64,000 nt of DNA from Callipepla californica brunnescens (lineage: Eukaryota; Chordata; Aves; Galliformes; Odontophoridae): contig JALIRH010000109.1 in assembly GCA_023055505.1 (NCBI GenBank), positions 588,501 to 652,500 of the forward strand, read 5' to 3'. The notes under the pieces were generated by a model. It saw nothing but the letters and a program-made list of their open reading frames with translations. It had not been told where the DNA came from and made no database searches. Numbering within the stretch: the first letter of the stretch is position 1; every line of letters starts with the position of its first letter. Below are positions 29,401-40,164 of this stretch, in pieces. The translations under genes were made by a program, and so were the position numbers.

Positions 29401-32400
29401 AGAGGAACACATTAAGATTAAAAAAACGAAACAAGCTCCAACTATGCACTGTTTCCTTTCTCCAGGTACAAAGATACAGCCACTATTCCCAACTATAATT
29501 AGCATGCATATTAAAGTTGCATTTTTATACACATCAGCAATTCTACACATAGTAGATTACATACGTAATACACTGTACTCTCACCAGTTGCTGTGCAGAA
29601 AGGAGAAAAGCACACAGCTACATTGTCCTGCTATTGTTTACCAACAGCAGATGAGCATCCCCTGGTAGCACAGCTCCTCAGCAGCATCCTGGGCTGCATG
29701 ACCAAGAGTAAACCCAGTAACCATGGGACTCAATTACACCACTCGAGTCAGTGATGCCCTCTTGCTATGAAAATCTGGGATCTACTGAACACAGCCCTTA
29801 AACAGCAAGGAACCACCACAGAACTCTCATTTAATGAGAGCTCAAAATCCTCAGTACATTTGATTTAACAAATCTAACCTTTTTACTGGAAAAGAATCCA
29901 AGCAGAAAACTGATCACTTCTTCCCACCTAAGTGCACACTAGCACTTAGAGCAGGCAGAGTAAATCCAGAGAAGCAAAACCAACAAGACCGTGTTGTACC
30001 CTGCTACAGTGAAAAGAAAAAGGAAATATGGAATAAAGGAAGGAAGAAAATAAAGTAGCAAGTGTTAAAGATAGAAAAGCTACTGTTATTGCACGTCCAT
30101 CAGCATTTCTAAGCAAAGCATATGCAAGAAAAAGGCTATGGACATACAGAGAGTACCTTCACTTCCTGCTGTTATGTGACAGAACATGTCCTTTTCCCTA
30201 AACAGAAAAGGCAGCAGAAAAAGAAAGAGAAGGCAGAAGACACCGTGCAACACCACTCTGCGGAACACATCCATGAACATGCTTAAGAGTTGAAAACTGA
30301 GCTGGTGTTGGATTTTCTTGACTGATTATGACCTACACAAAAAAGATATTAAAACTGTAATTTTTATCTCTGTAATCTAAACCAACACAACACTATGCAC
30401 CCATCCAACTGCTGCCTTACTGCTATAGTACCTGAACGTGCTCTAAAAGGCCACACAGCAGCTGAAAAGCTTCTTCCTACTCTCCCACCTGGGAAGAATG
30501 GCAGGAATGAAGAGCAGGGAAGCACAGGTGGAGATGGATCAAAGCTGAACACACAAGACAATTCTTGTCATGTGAATGGCCAACAAGAAGGCTGCAGCAG
30601 TACCAGGTCATCCCTATGGAGACACATGCTCAGCTTTTACAGTGACACATCACCCAAAGCTGCTAATTGTTATATGCACAACAGCAAACCACAATCATGA
30701 TGTTTAATTCTCTCCCGCTCCCACATTAAATATCACACAGTTGCTTACACTACTAGTCACCAAGAAGTCAGCCCCCCAGAAGTAAACATTTACAGCCTCA
30801 GAGGGATTAGAAAGAGTACAGAACACTGCAGAAGTTAAGATATTCTCAACAAGAATCATCACTAAGCTCCAAAATGAGGATAAATACCAAAGCAAATATG
30901 AAAATGAACAGGAAAGGAAAAAGCAGCACATTAAAAATACATTAATTATCTCTTGCAAACTTCAAATAGAAGTAAACTTACACTGCATTAAATGTATAGC
31001 TTCAATAGTTCTCTTCAACTCAGAACTGATCTCTCCCTTGCTTTCCACAACTTCATTGGGAGCACGCTTCTGAAAGCTGCACTTTCACCACCAGCAGGCT
31101 CACCCTGAAGGCACTTCTGTCAGAGGGTCTGGGCTTACAAGCTCCATCATACATGACATCCCTACATCACAGCAAAGCCTGAGACATTCACAATAACCCT
31201 ACCTTCTCCCAGTCGCATCCTGCCATCTCATCATCAGATAGCCACTTGTTTGGCTATCCAAACAAAACCCAACTTTGGGTACACTTATTTGTGGTCATAA
31301 TCAGTAACAGAGCCTGTTTGCTGTCAGTTCTTCCATCGCTTCTTCACTTTGTCTCAAATCCTATCTGCACCTTGACATTATCAAGCTTGTTTCCCATACA
31401 ACTTTCTTTTTTTTTTTCCATATTGAATTCACCCTGAATTCTTAAGAGACTTCTGCACCTTCCACGAATCTGATCTCCCTTTTGGTCAGCTGCTACTACA
31501 AATAAGCACCCTACCCTTCTAAAGGAATTCTTCTGAACCGCAGTAACTTTTTGCACTTCCATCTCCCCTTTAAGTAAACAGAAAAAGCCAAGCACTCCAA
31601 AAGTTGCTTGTTTTGAGAATAAGCACATCTCTATCCGCCTGTCCAAGCCAAGTGTTTAGAGATACCTATTGATTCCAGATGGATCCACCAGCACTGATCT
31701 TCAGTATCAGCAGCCAGAAGATGACTCACTGCTTCATGAAGTACAAAACAGCATGCGTGTTTACCACTAGAAGTGCATTTTTAAGATAATACGATGCTGC
31801 TAACATTTTATATATATAAATTATGCCATTATGTGCAATCTTCTACCTTGTTTCTCATGCCACTGTGACAGGTTCTCCTTTCTCCCTTCTATTTTTTCCC
31901 CCAAGAACACTTTAGAAAAGAGGCAATACTCAGAAACCTAGGCGAAATTATTTTTTGAGATGCAAGAAGCAGTTCAAGTTGTGAAGTACTCCACAAATAC
32001 TCACAGCAAGTATAAAAGAAGAAATGTTATTGAATAAAATAAGCTTGCATAAACTTTGAGGTTCCTCTTCAACATCAACTAGTGTAATGCAGTCACTGCT
32101 GGCATTTGTCCCCTGTATGGCTTTAAAACGAACCAGAAGACATTTCACAGAAAACAGAAACATCAGTTGTTTTTCATAAGTTGTTTTTATAAATGACCAG
32201 TGCTGCTAGTCAGCATTTTCCTCTTGGCCCACAACCAGAATATATCATCACTCCTGGCATAAACACTGCTCTGCGAGGACCACAGCTATTGTCCAGAGCA
32301 GAAGATGAAGGAAGCAGAAGTGGTCACAAACAAGAGCAGGCTGCCAGCAGACCCACAGCACTCCAGGGGTTCGCTCTTCCGACAGCCAAGTACGGGACAA

Positions 32401-35400
32401 ACACCAGCAGCAGCCACACCAGCTCCTGATGAAGAATCCTAAACACCTCTCTACCCTGAAATAGAACAAGAGGACAAAAAGTGTAAACAGAAAGCAAGAG
32501 AACAAAGTTGTTTCAATATTTGCTTGTATTTGCATGAAGGAATTAAAATAGCATTTTTGTGTGCAAAGTTATTCTGCCAGGACTGATTTTTTTCCCCCTT
32601 CCGTGTCATATTTAGTATAATTAATCATTTCCAAATATACTTTGCTTTTCAACTAATGATCCCACAGTCAGCAAGTTATTTGCTTCCACATTTTCCCCCA
32701 CACTCTCTAAATAAGCACAGACTCCATTTATTTTGCCAACAAAGTGCACGTGTGTGGTTTTATAAACTGAAAATTGTACACTTTTTAAGCAGAAGAATGC
32801 TATCAAGAAGCAGTAAATGTAAAAGAAATATCAACTAATATTGCAGAATAGGGGATGTAAAAAGGAACAAACGGAATGTAAGAATCTTTTACAAAGTAAC
32901 CCCCTCCACACACACACTTAACTACTTGGAGTTTGGCTGTGAGAAGTTCTATTGGCAAGTGGGACGCTATAATTACATTGTAAAAACAGATGTAGAAGTA
33001 GGACAAAGTAAAACCAATTCCCCAAAAGCTTGCATAGCTTCCACGGATGTGCAAGCACTCAGCAAACTCAAAATGAATCAAAGGATCAAGAGAGGTGAAT
33101 TAAGTGTACAACAAAGACAGCAAGAGACTAACACACATTACCTGGCATTTATGTACTGTAATACTCCCCCACACGTGCTAATCTAATAGAGAAGGCACGC
33201 TGCCCGTGCTCCATAACCAACTAAAGCTGTTTTGCAGAACGATGCAGCCAGAACAGAGCACGAGTCCAGCTTTGTGAGGGCAGGGCTTCCCCTGACTTAC
33301 AGCAAACTCATCGTTCTGTCATATCTCATGTTTCTAACACTGGGTCATCAGCTCTCCAGCTCCATGTTTACCTTACAGAATTTTAACATTACTACAGGAC
33401 TGACAGTTGTTTTTTCCACTAAGCGCTCCAAAGAACAGGCCCTACAAGCAGCAGATTCACACTTCAAGAATCATGCTGAATCTAGGTTAGAGAGCTGACC
33501 AGGAGGGAGGGTGAGGAAGGGATCATCCTCCTGAAGCAACAGAACAAGGCAGGCTATTCTCATGCAAACAGGTACGCTCCTGAAAAACCAGAAACCATAC
33601 TGACACGCCAAACAAGTGGCTCAGGGAAGACAGATGCACCTAAAATTAATCATGCATTAAACCACAGGGAAGGTCATCTCAAAAGCAGATGAAAGATTTG
33701 ATTTTTTGAGAAGTCTTTAATTATTCTTGCTTGATCCATAAACATCAAAAACATTTCTCTTTCAACAGGGAAATTACCAGACGTTGGCACCTACGTGAGA
33801 AAAGTCAAGCTCCGCCAGGGCAACAAGCTTTTGTTTTATGTTATGTAGCAGAACTTTATGGAAACTTAGAAGCTTGCTCGTTCTGAAAATAGAAAGAGAA
33901 ATGAAGCATTACACTGAAGTAAAGCTTTGCATGCCTTTAGGACTCCTTCGGGAAACACAATCTAGAAATTCTAAAGCCATTCAAAGAGAACAAATACAAT
34001 TTACAAAACAGAAGAGAGTTTTCTTTTCAACTACGTCAAGCTTGCCCTGATTTCTCTTCTCTCCCAAATACATCATTTTGGCTTCCAGCAAAGGTCATGC
34101 CACAGAACTGGGTCGGCAAAGACAGGAAGATGCTAACAGATCCCATAAGCTCAAGTTGTTTCTGTGAGCAGACACAGACATTACCTCCACTCTATCGTTG
34201 AAAAAACTTCAGTCCTTTTATTTACCACCCCAGAGAGCCCACTCCACCTGCAGCTGGAACGAAATCCTCACACATCACACAGCAGAACACATTCCCTCCT
34301 TCAGTACCTGCACCCACATCACCAATGTTTATTTACGTGTTTGAAGCAATGATTTTCACACTGAGCAACTTCGAGACCAGCTAGAGCAGAACTAATTGCA
34401 GGCCTTGTAAGCATAATGGTGCACGTAAACAACATGCTCTGTGTATTTCATTACCAAGCTAACATCAAGAGCAACAGGGGGCCATGCAACATGAACACTT
34501 GCAATATGTTTCCGCAGCTGTGCAAGTGCTACAATAAAGACACACACAACTGCAGCCTTCATACAGAAATTAAGGGCAAGAACACAACTTCATGTGTATG
34601 CTTTATAAGTGAAATCCTCACTGATGCAGAAGGCTTGTCACCATACCAAAGATCAAATTGCAGTTGGAAGTTTTTGCTGAATATTTTGTCTTCATAAGAA
34701 GCAACACTGCACCTCTGAGTTACGGATTCTTGCTTTCCCACGTGAATACTTACATGACTACACCAATATAAAGAGTTACACGTTGCTCTCAGAAGAGCTG
34801 CAAAGCCATATACATCAGTTAGCTCTTCAAGAACTCAGCAGACTTCAATAATTTAATGAAAATAATGTGTTACACTGCACATCTTCCCTAGGTAGAAAAA
34901 CAATGCATACAAGGTGTCAGAACAAGACTCTGGGGACAGAAGTATAAGATTCAGTACAAAAAGAAAAGAATGAAAATATGGACACAGGGGAAATGATAGA
35001 TTTTAGCACCCCAAAGAGCTGCAGGATTTGGTATACACTTCTGCTTTCATCTCGCAGAGGACATAAATACTTCCTTACAAAGAAGTATTAGTCCCTTCGT
35101 GCCCCTCCCCTGGTCACAGCTCTCCTGACATACCTAACACCCACTCACACAAACAGGAAGACCCAGAAAAAACTCCCAAACTAGCAGCTCTCCTCATGCT
35201 GTGCCGTACTCTTAAGAAAAAAGTATTCTGAAAGTGCAATAAGACAGCAAAGGAAAGTTAGTGTTAACATATGGATGTTTAAGATACAGAGATTATAACA
35301 CTAGGGTTCCGGTCAAGCCTCTTATCAGATAACTGAGTTAGGCCTGGGGCAAGACTGATGGTGATATTTAAGACTGCCTCCTCACAGAGCTGAAAAACAC

Positions 35401-36068
35401 TCAAAGCTAAGTTAGGAGATTATATTTAATCCATGAAATCTCTTCATACTCATGCAACAGTAGCCACAAAGAGAATGCCATCGACCCAGCAGAGTTAGGG
35501 CGGTATGTGGCAAACCAAAATGGTGCCTCCTATGTGCAGCACGAGAGATAAGCCCTCTCAGAACACCCCTAGGGGCTTTGAACAGCCCTGAAAACAACGA
35601 TGAGGCAACGTGGAGGGAAACCACACATGCAGATGGAGAGAGCTGCGAAGGTGCGGCTCTAAGACAGGACAGCACAGGTGCTGCACTCCTTCACCCAAAC
35701 ACCACGGGGCACGCACGGAGAAGGATGTGAGCATCTGTGAAGGCTACACTCTGCTCGCAACCGGCAGCAAAGGCACCCAAACCCACGCGGACCCTCGCAG
35801 ACACGAGGCTGCACCGGGACGGCTGCTCAGAAGCACGCCCGCACACACCGACGGGCGCACACACGCTTACGCACCGCTCTGCCGGAGGCAATGGGAAGCG
35901 GGATGCCACGGGGCCGGGCACGGAGCAACCCGGGCCGCAGCCCGACCTCCCCCAGCGAGGCCGGGCCCCGAGAAGGGTCGGGAGGGGCCGAGGAGGAGCG
36001 CGTACCGTGTACTCCCGCACTTGGCTGTGGAAGTTCTGCTCGCGGATCGACACCTCGTCCGCCTCCAT
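13840..36068 (-). CDS. LMBR1: LMBR1, 5' part of gene (coding exons 1-5; 3' part off left edge)
   Basis: Partial gene, minus strand, join of 36006-36068, 24402-24474, 22604-22643, 20202-20341 and 13840-13943 (420 nt, 140 codons). Every junction is GT-AG and the phases agree exon to exon. The product belongs to the LMBR1-like/LIMR family of multi-pass membrane proteins, usually about 490 residues, so roughly the first 29 percent is here. Three hydrophobic segments are visible: residues about 22-38, 59-81 and 115-133. The biochemical role of the protein is poorly known. The locus is famous because intron 5 hosts the SHH limb enhancer. I searched the minus strand of 1-13839 for exon 6 (in the family it begins just after the GLKK segment) and did not find it, so intron 5 is longer than 13.8 kb in this window. 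Recognition is from remembered family sequence, not a database search. Confidence 0.95.
14645..15420 (+). mobile_element. CR1 LINE, 3' part, old and diverged
   Basis: Sense orientation on the plus strand, antisense to LMBR1. Landmarks of the CR1 reverse-transcriptase end and 3' UTR occur in order: 'attaatgatctgaatgac', 'cttcagcaagcctgcc', 'ctggtgaggtacatctgg', 'acttcttcactgttattc', 'gcaacaggttgcctgcag', and the terminal 'gagatctcttccaacctc'. A 31-base A tract at 15071-15101 interrupts it. No reading frame is intact. Confidence 0.75.
15071..15101 (+). repeat. A31 homopolymer inside CR1
   Basis: An uninterrupted run of 31 A. It is internal to the CR1 copy rather than at its end, so it is either an insertion tail or replication slippage. 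Confidence 0.95.
16809..16855. repeat. TA/CA-rich simple repeat
   Basis: Alternating TATATA and ACACAC blocks in LMBR1 intron 4, a typical dinucleotide microsatellite; a similar smaller tract lies at 16340-16380. Confidence 0.8.
17224..17237 (-). promoter_or_regulatory. CTCF-like motif, LMBR1 intron 4
   Basis: The minus strand reads CCACCAGGTGGAGG. Against the CTCF core CCASYAGRKGGCRS this has one mismatch (A for C at position 12). Mouse CTCF sites in Lmbr1 introns near the ZRS are established; equivalence is inferred. Confidence 0.4.
17414..17447 (+). repeat. A34 homopolymer
   Basis: An uninterrupted run of 34 A in LMBR1 intron 4. The upstream sequence is not recognisable as a retrocopy. 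Confidence 0.95.
17722..17734 (+). promoter_or_regulatory. Weak CTCF-like motif, LMBR1 intron 4
   Basis: CCACAAGAGGGAG matches the CTCF core with two mismatches. It lies about 500 bp from the opposite-facing motif at 17224-17237. Confidence 0.25.
20202..20341 (-). CDS. LMBR1: LMBR1 coding exon 4
   Basis: 140 nt encoding residues 59-105 plus one base. It starts by completing a serine codon, then LFLSTFTLAVSAGAVLLL, a second membrane segment running on through PFSII, followed by the conserved loop with FPQNYYIQWLNGSLIH. The acceptor is AAATTTCAG and the donor is CATG|GTTAGT. A typical N-glycosylation sequon, NGS, lies in the loop; whether it is used depends on topology. Confidence 0.95.
20342..22603 (-). 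other. LMBR1 intron 3
   Basis: A 2,262-bp AT-rich intron. The only point of note is a CTCF-like motif at 20928-20940. No repeats or genes recognised. Confidence 0.85.
20928..20940 (-). promoter_or_regulatory. CTCF-like motif, LMBR1 intron 3
   Basis: The minus strand reads CCACAAGATGGCA, matching the CTCF core CCASYAGRKGGCR at all but position 5. Confidence 0.35.
22604..22643 (-). CDS. LMBR1: LMBR1 coding exon 3 (40 nt)
   Basis: A short 40-nt exon encoding DEQEDEDAIVNRI and two bases of the next serine codon (residues 46-58), an acidic loop after the first membrane segment. The acceptor is TTTTTCAG and the donor is ATC|GTATGT. It is too short for an ORF search and was found by frame continuation from exon 2 and family match. 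Start and end phases agree with exons 2 and 4. Confidence 0.94.
22644..24401 (-). other. LMBR1 intron 2
   Basis: A 1,758-bp intron, AT-rich; nothing further recognised. Confidence 0.85.
24402..24474 (-). CDS. LMBR1: LMBR1 coding exon 2
   Basis: Encodes residues 22-45 plus one base of codon 46. It contains the first membrane segment, ICFLLFAVLYIVSYFII, followed by a basic stop-transfer-like stretch TRYKRKA. The acceptor is ATTCCAG (AG at 24475-24476) and the donor is CAG|GTAAGC (GT at 24400-24401). Length is 73 nt and the end phase is 1. The protein match to the vertebrate family is nearly complete. Confidence 0.95.
25872..25935 (-). mobile_element. CR1 LINE 3' end
   Basis: The plus strand reads 'gctgaatcatagaacagc' then 'ttgggaaggaccttaaat' and 'caagttccaaccc', the reverse complement of the standard avian CR1 3' terminus. 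It is on the same strand as LMBR1. Confidence 0.85.
26599..26620 (+). repeat. T22 homopolymer
   Basis: A run of 22 T on the plus strand (A22 in LMBR1 sense) in intron 1. Confidence 0.95.
36006..36068 (-). CDS. LMBR1: LMBR1 coding exon 1
   Basis: Encodes residues 1-21, beginning MEADEVSIREQNFHSQ and ending VREYT, closely matching the cytosolic N-terminus of vertebrate LMBR1 (about one residue shorter than the human form). The start is fixed by an in-frame TGA at 36072-36074, two codons upstream, and by a strong Kozak context (A at -3, G at +4). The exon ends in phase 0 at a GTACG donor (36001-36005). The donor is non-optimal after its first two bases. The exon sits inside a CpG island. An overlapping out-of-frame ATG lies 7 nt upstream and is described separately. 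Confidence 0.95.
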
Positions 36069-36071
36069 CCT

Positions 36072-36075
36072 TCAT
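36072..36075 (-). promoter_or_regulatory. LMBR1: Overlapping upstream ATG/stop before LMBR1 start
   Basis: Reading the minus strand, an ATG begins at 36075 and, one base later, an in-frame stop for the LMBR1 frame (TGA, 36074-36072) occurs. The upstream ATG is in a different frame from LMBR1. After splicing of exons 1-3 it would make a 48-codon ORF ending at the TGA formed at the start of exon 3. It would only be used if the 5' UTR includes it. Confidence 0.6.
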
Positions 36076-36249
36076 AGTCCCGCGGCCCCCGCGCGCAATG
36101 GCGGCCGCCGCCGCCGCGCCTGCTGCTGTCCCTCCGGAGGCGGGCGGGCCACCATGGCCGGAGGCAGCGCCCGCTGCTCTCCTCCGAGCACGGCCGGCGG
36201 CCGACGGACTCTGGCGGCGACGAGCTCCGCCGCTCTGTCAGCGTACGGC

Positions 36250-36274
36250 GGAGGAGGAGGAGGAGGAGGAGGAA
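36250..36274. repeat. (GGA)n microsatellite in LMBR1 promoter
   Basis: About eight GGA units on the plus strand (CCT on the LMBR1 sense strand) within the CpG island. The polypurine/polypyrimidine tract is a likely length polymorphism and may lie in the 5' UTR or core promoter. Confidence 0.85.
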
Positions 36275-36369
36275 GGGCGGGCAGCGCCGGCTCAGCTCCT
36301 CCTGCTGCGTCACCACGCAGCGACCGCGCACACAGGGACCGCGCCTCCAGCCGCCCGAGGGAGGGGAGC

Positions 36370-36379
36370 AGCCAATCGG
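36370..36379. promoter_or_regulatory. CCAAT box (NF-Y type) upstream of LMBR1
   Basis: AGCCAATCGG matches the NF-Y consensus and sits in the CpG island about 300 bp upstream of the LMBR1 start codon. Such boxes commonly lie 60-100 bp upstream of the transcription start, which would put that start near 36,280. Confidence 0.5.
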
Positions 36380-36570
36380 CGTGAGGGGCAGAGCAGGAGG
36401 GGCGGGGACTCGTTTTGATGGGCAGCAGGACGACCCTATCGCCCGGCAGGAAGGTGGCAGATGGGCGGAGAGGGGGAGGGGTCGACCGTTGCCGCCCTCG
36501 GTGCCCGTGGGGTGGGCTGTGGGCTGGTGTTGTGTGAGGGAGCGTGGGGTTGCCTCCGTCCGTTTGAGTG

Positions 36571-39500
36571 CAGCCTTTCTTTTAAGTGCGCTAGAGTTGC
36601 TAGTTTGAGAGATTGTAATTACAAGTTTAACTGGCAGGAGCTGCGCTTTGTCACGGAGGGGTTTCTGTGGACGAGCTTGGCCGTTATTTGGACGATAACT
36701 GTGGCACACACCAAAGCCAGCCAGAGATGGTCTCTGCGTTCCCTTCCAGCCCCTACAATTCTGTGACTCTGTGACATGTCACATCAGTGGTGGTTTAGCA
36801 AACGGAACGTTTGTTTCTATCCAAACATGTAACGTCATTCATTCCAAGGGAGTTTCAAAGTAAAGACCATCGCTTTCTGCTCTTTACAGCTAGTGATGTG
36901 ATATCTGTCCTATCGTACATGGCATCTGTGCAAAAGTAATTCAGAGTGCTTTTATCTCCTAGCCTCTGGCCCATTTACTTGGTTAAAGGCTCATGTCAAA
37001 GTCTTGTATTAAATTTTGTAATTAGAAATGTCATCTTCGACTTTCTGGTGTGTTGCTTGAAGTTCTGAGTTTATAGAAAGCTGCCTTCTGCTCCAGCACG
37101 GCTGCAGTTTCACCCTGCTTCTTTCCACGCTTCTGAAGATACAGACACATGGTTTGCAGGCAGAATCACGCTGTGGGTGAAGGAGGTCAGAAACATCCCC
37201 ACCCTCTGTCCTTCTGAAGTCCACCACCTGTGCAGGGAGCGTGTCTCAGTATTTCCTGAGTCTTTAGGAATGGAAAAGGACCACTAAAAAAGTCCTGGAG
37301 GAGCAGGGAGAAGTGTCTTCGACAGCTCTTGGGAAAAGCTGTCCTACTCCACAGCAACAGATTGCATCTGACAGATAATATAAATTGTGCTTTCTTCAAC
37401 CATTCCCCCTTGCCTTCAGTCATCTCTTCTAGGGATGCTGTGTGGTGAAAGCATCTGTAGCTGCTGAGATGACTTTTGCATGAGACTTCAGCTTGGTCTA
37501 GAGAGAACAGTGAAGTTAAAGGCAAGGTTTGAAGACAGAAGTAATGTATTTTACCTTACAAACACAACTGGAAAAGGCAGACAACAATTTGATGTGCAAG
37601 AGCCTGTACTCAGAGAAATCAAATACTCTCAGATGTCAACAGAAAGTATGTCAATGGACTTAAAAGACAAACCCTATTTTTAGAAAAGATTGTGCTCATT
37701 GTTTGTACAGAACAGACAGGTTCCCAGATTCCATCATCTTATACACAATAAATAACAAAATACACGATAAGCTGCAATGGTATGATAATCGTTTAGGCCT
37801 TCATTAGGTTTGTGATGAAAGCAGAAGTATGTGTTGTAGCTTGAACAGATCAGGGCTAAGAACTGAGGAGTGCGAGAAGGTTCCAGGCAAAGGGGGAAAA
37901 TGGGAACGATCAGAGGTTAGGCCTGCAGGAGGCATGTAAGAAATACACATACTGAAATGAAGACAAAGGAGGAGCACAGTTGGAGTTCCAGCTGCATACT
38001 GAATTTGAAATATACCGATACAGAACCTAATTTGTCTCATATTATGGACTTAGAATTCTTTCTTCCATTTCTAGCAGCTGAATCATCCGAAATTTGAAAC
38101 ACATTTATATTTGCTGAAAAGGCAGGGAGAAAAAATAGCTTCATTCCTTTATTGGGCAGAAGTTATTGCTCAGTTCCAAGGTGTCTACACCACAAAGGAA
38201 GGTCATGGTAGCCAGCACAGAAAAAGCTGTTCATGTCAAGACATATGCAGTCTAGCAGAGGCTACTTTTGCAAACTGATGAGAAGGTTTAGCAACAAATG
38301 CATTGATTTCAGTTCATCAGAACAAAAGTAATATTTCAAGCATACCAAAAGAAAAACACAAAACACAAAAATTAAGCCTGAGGTACCTTTATGAGTAGGT
38401 AAAAGACCTCTGGAGGCTTTTATCTGTACCTCAGACACAGAGAAAAAAGACACTGTTGGAACTGTTTGATCTCCTCAGTAACCCTAAGAAGTTTGTTCTA
38501 CGTATAATCAAGGAAGTTTTCTCAAGTTGCTGATGTACAAGTACATGTATACCCAAAAAGAGTAATAAAATGCAGACTTCTATTAAACTGATTCTTAGTG
38601 GTGCCTAACCCTTATGTGTAAAAGTTCAGAGGATTTAGTAGATTTTGCTCATTTTGTTCCTTTTCAGCCTTGCTTTTTAAAGAACGGTTTTTCTACCTTA
38701 AGATAATAGCGTGTCTGGTATTCTGAATTTCCAATGAAGGTTTTATGTGCACTGGGTTAACTGAGATACTCCAGAAAAGATGCTGGGATCTTCAAGCTAA
38801 TAAGGTTAGTTGAATTGACTAAAATTGAAATCACTAGAGTTGGAACTGCTTCGCTGGGAATATTTACACAGAATTTGTCAATCAATTTTAGATCACTCTC
38901 TTTAACTTAAGTACGAATTGGTACCATGCCTTGAAATCTACATTTACTTAACAACATTTGAACAAGTGATGCTTTCTTTTCTAGTCATCATTCAGCCAAA
39001 TGCAGTTTTGAATTAACAGAAAATGGGGCATTATTCTGTCAGTTGATATGACTACTCACTTTATTATATTCAAGATGCTACCTAAGAATTGGCCAGATTG
39101 AAGCCTGATGCTCAATTTGTTATGCTGCTGAGGGTGATCACCAGTTTTAGATAGAACTTGGGGTAGCCACATGCCACAGATGATACCCAGCACTTTACAT
39201 ATTCAAAACCTATTTATGGAGGAGACACTGATTGTGGTATAAAATAAATATATATATCGCTATTATGCAGATTATTTCTTGGTTGGCCATTGCAAAGCAT
39301 GTATTTCATAAGCTAAATCACAGCAGTCATTACACTGTAATTTTAGAAAGCAAGATCCACCAGTCTTGAATTTGGGTTCAACTTCAAATATTGCTGACTG
39401 ATTTCATTTTTATTCATACCTTCTTTGTATTTTCTATTTGTTTTCTTTTTCTTTATGAAATAAGTGTGATTTTTTTGTTGTTGTTGTTCCAAGTATTTCC

Positions 39501-39810
39501 GGACTGTATCTTTCCAATGGGTCAATGCAGTAGCATTAGCTGCCCATCTATTCCATGCTGTAAAATTTGTATGGTCAAGAAAAAGAACTTCCAATTAAAA
39601 AATGAGAATGCTATTACACAAATTGGATACAAACTAGTTCAGTACAGATCCACACATTTTGTATATGCATGTATATATATACCCAGAAATAAAACTTTAA
39701 AAATGCATCAAAGTAATATGGTTTTTGATAAACTTTCAAAATGAACATTAGAGTAAAATATCTCCACTACTGTTAACAAAGGACACAGAGAAGGTGTAGT
39801 TATTGAGCTA
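36571..39810. other. Intergenic, LMBR1-proximal
   Basis: Between the LMBR1 CpG island and the first large CR1 copy. A CR1 tail lies at 36700-36775; the rest is unremarkable AT-rich sequence without a supportable gene. Confidence 0.7.
36700..36775 (+). mobile_element. CR1 LINE 3' tail with octamer repeats
   Basis: 'gcgttcccttccagcccc' is followed by 'tacaattctgtgactctgtg', the short octamer-like tandem repeat that ends CR1 elements. Confidence 0.75.
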
Positions 39811-39814
39811 GGCA

Positions 39815-40085
39815 GAGAGGAACCTGATGAGGTTCAACACGGATGTGTAGAGTCCTGCACATGGGAGGAACAGCCACATGCATCAGTACAGGTTAGGGGC
39901 TGACATGCTGAAGATGAGCTCTGCAGAGAAGGATCTGGGTGTCAGAATGGGCAACAGGTTGGCCATGAGACAGCAGTATCCAAGAAGCTCTAATGTCCAA
40001 GAAGGTCAGTCGTGTACTGGGGTACATTAAAAAGAGCATAGCCAGTGGGTAGAGGGAGGTTATCCTCCCCCTCTACTATGTATTT
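39815..40085 (+). mobile_element. CR1 LINE fragment
   Basis: Contains CR1 landmarks in order: 'cctgatgaggttcaacac', 'gtagagtcctgcacatggg', 'agaaggatctgggtgtca', then the 'gccatgagacagcagt' and 'ccaagaaggtcagtcgtgt' segments. It lacks the usual 3' end and is therefore internally truncated. Confidence 0.75.
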
Positions 40086-40164
40086 ATCAGCAGAACTCTG
40101 CCAGGGTTAATAAATCATAAAACAAAACAAAGTCTCTAGAAATGCCTCGCTTTCACCAGTCTGT

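Larger units (their letters stand above)
24475..36005 (-). other. LMBR1 intron 1
   Basis: An 11,531-bp first intron. It holds a CR1 3' end (25872-25935) and a T22 run at 26599-26620. The proximal 300 bp lie in the CpG island. No additional coding exon or RNA gene could be supported. Confidence 0.85.
35700..36570. promoter_or_regulatory. LMBR1: CpG island and promoter of LMBR1
   Basis: A sharply GC- and CpG-rich island in otherwise AT-rich sequence, spanning coding exon 1 and about 500 bp upstream. No TATA box is seen. A CCAAT box (AGCCAATCGG, 36370-36379, NF-Y type) lies about 300 bp upstream of the ATG. A YY1-like ATGGCGGCC lies at about 36099-36107, just upstream of the coding start. The transcription start is not resolvable from sequence but probably lies between about 36,080 and 36,360. 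Confidence 0.8.

Noticed and set aside
36150..36200. CTCF site in the LMBR1 promoter
   Set aside because: The nearest sequences deviate from the core at three or more positions.
35867..36709. Minus-strand 280-codon ORF and plus-strand 215- and 175-codon ORFs at the LMBR1 promoter
   Set aside because: All are explained by the CpG island, which lacks stops. Only the 21-codon LMBR1 exon 1 has a matching splice site and family sequence.
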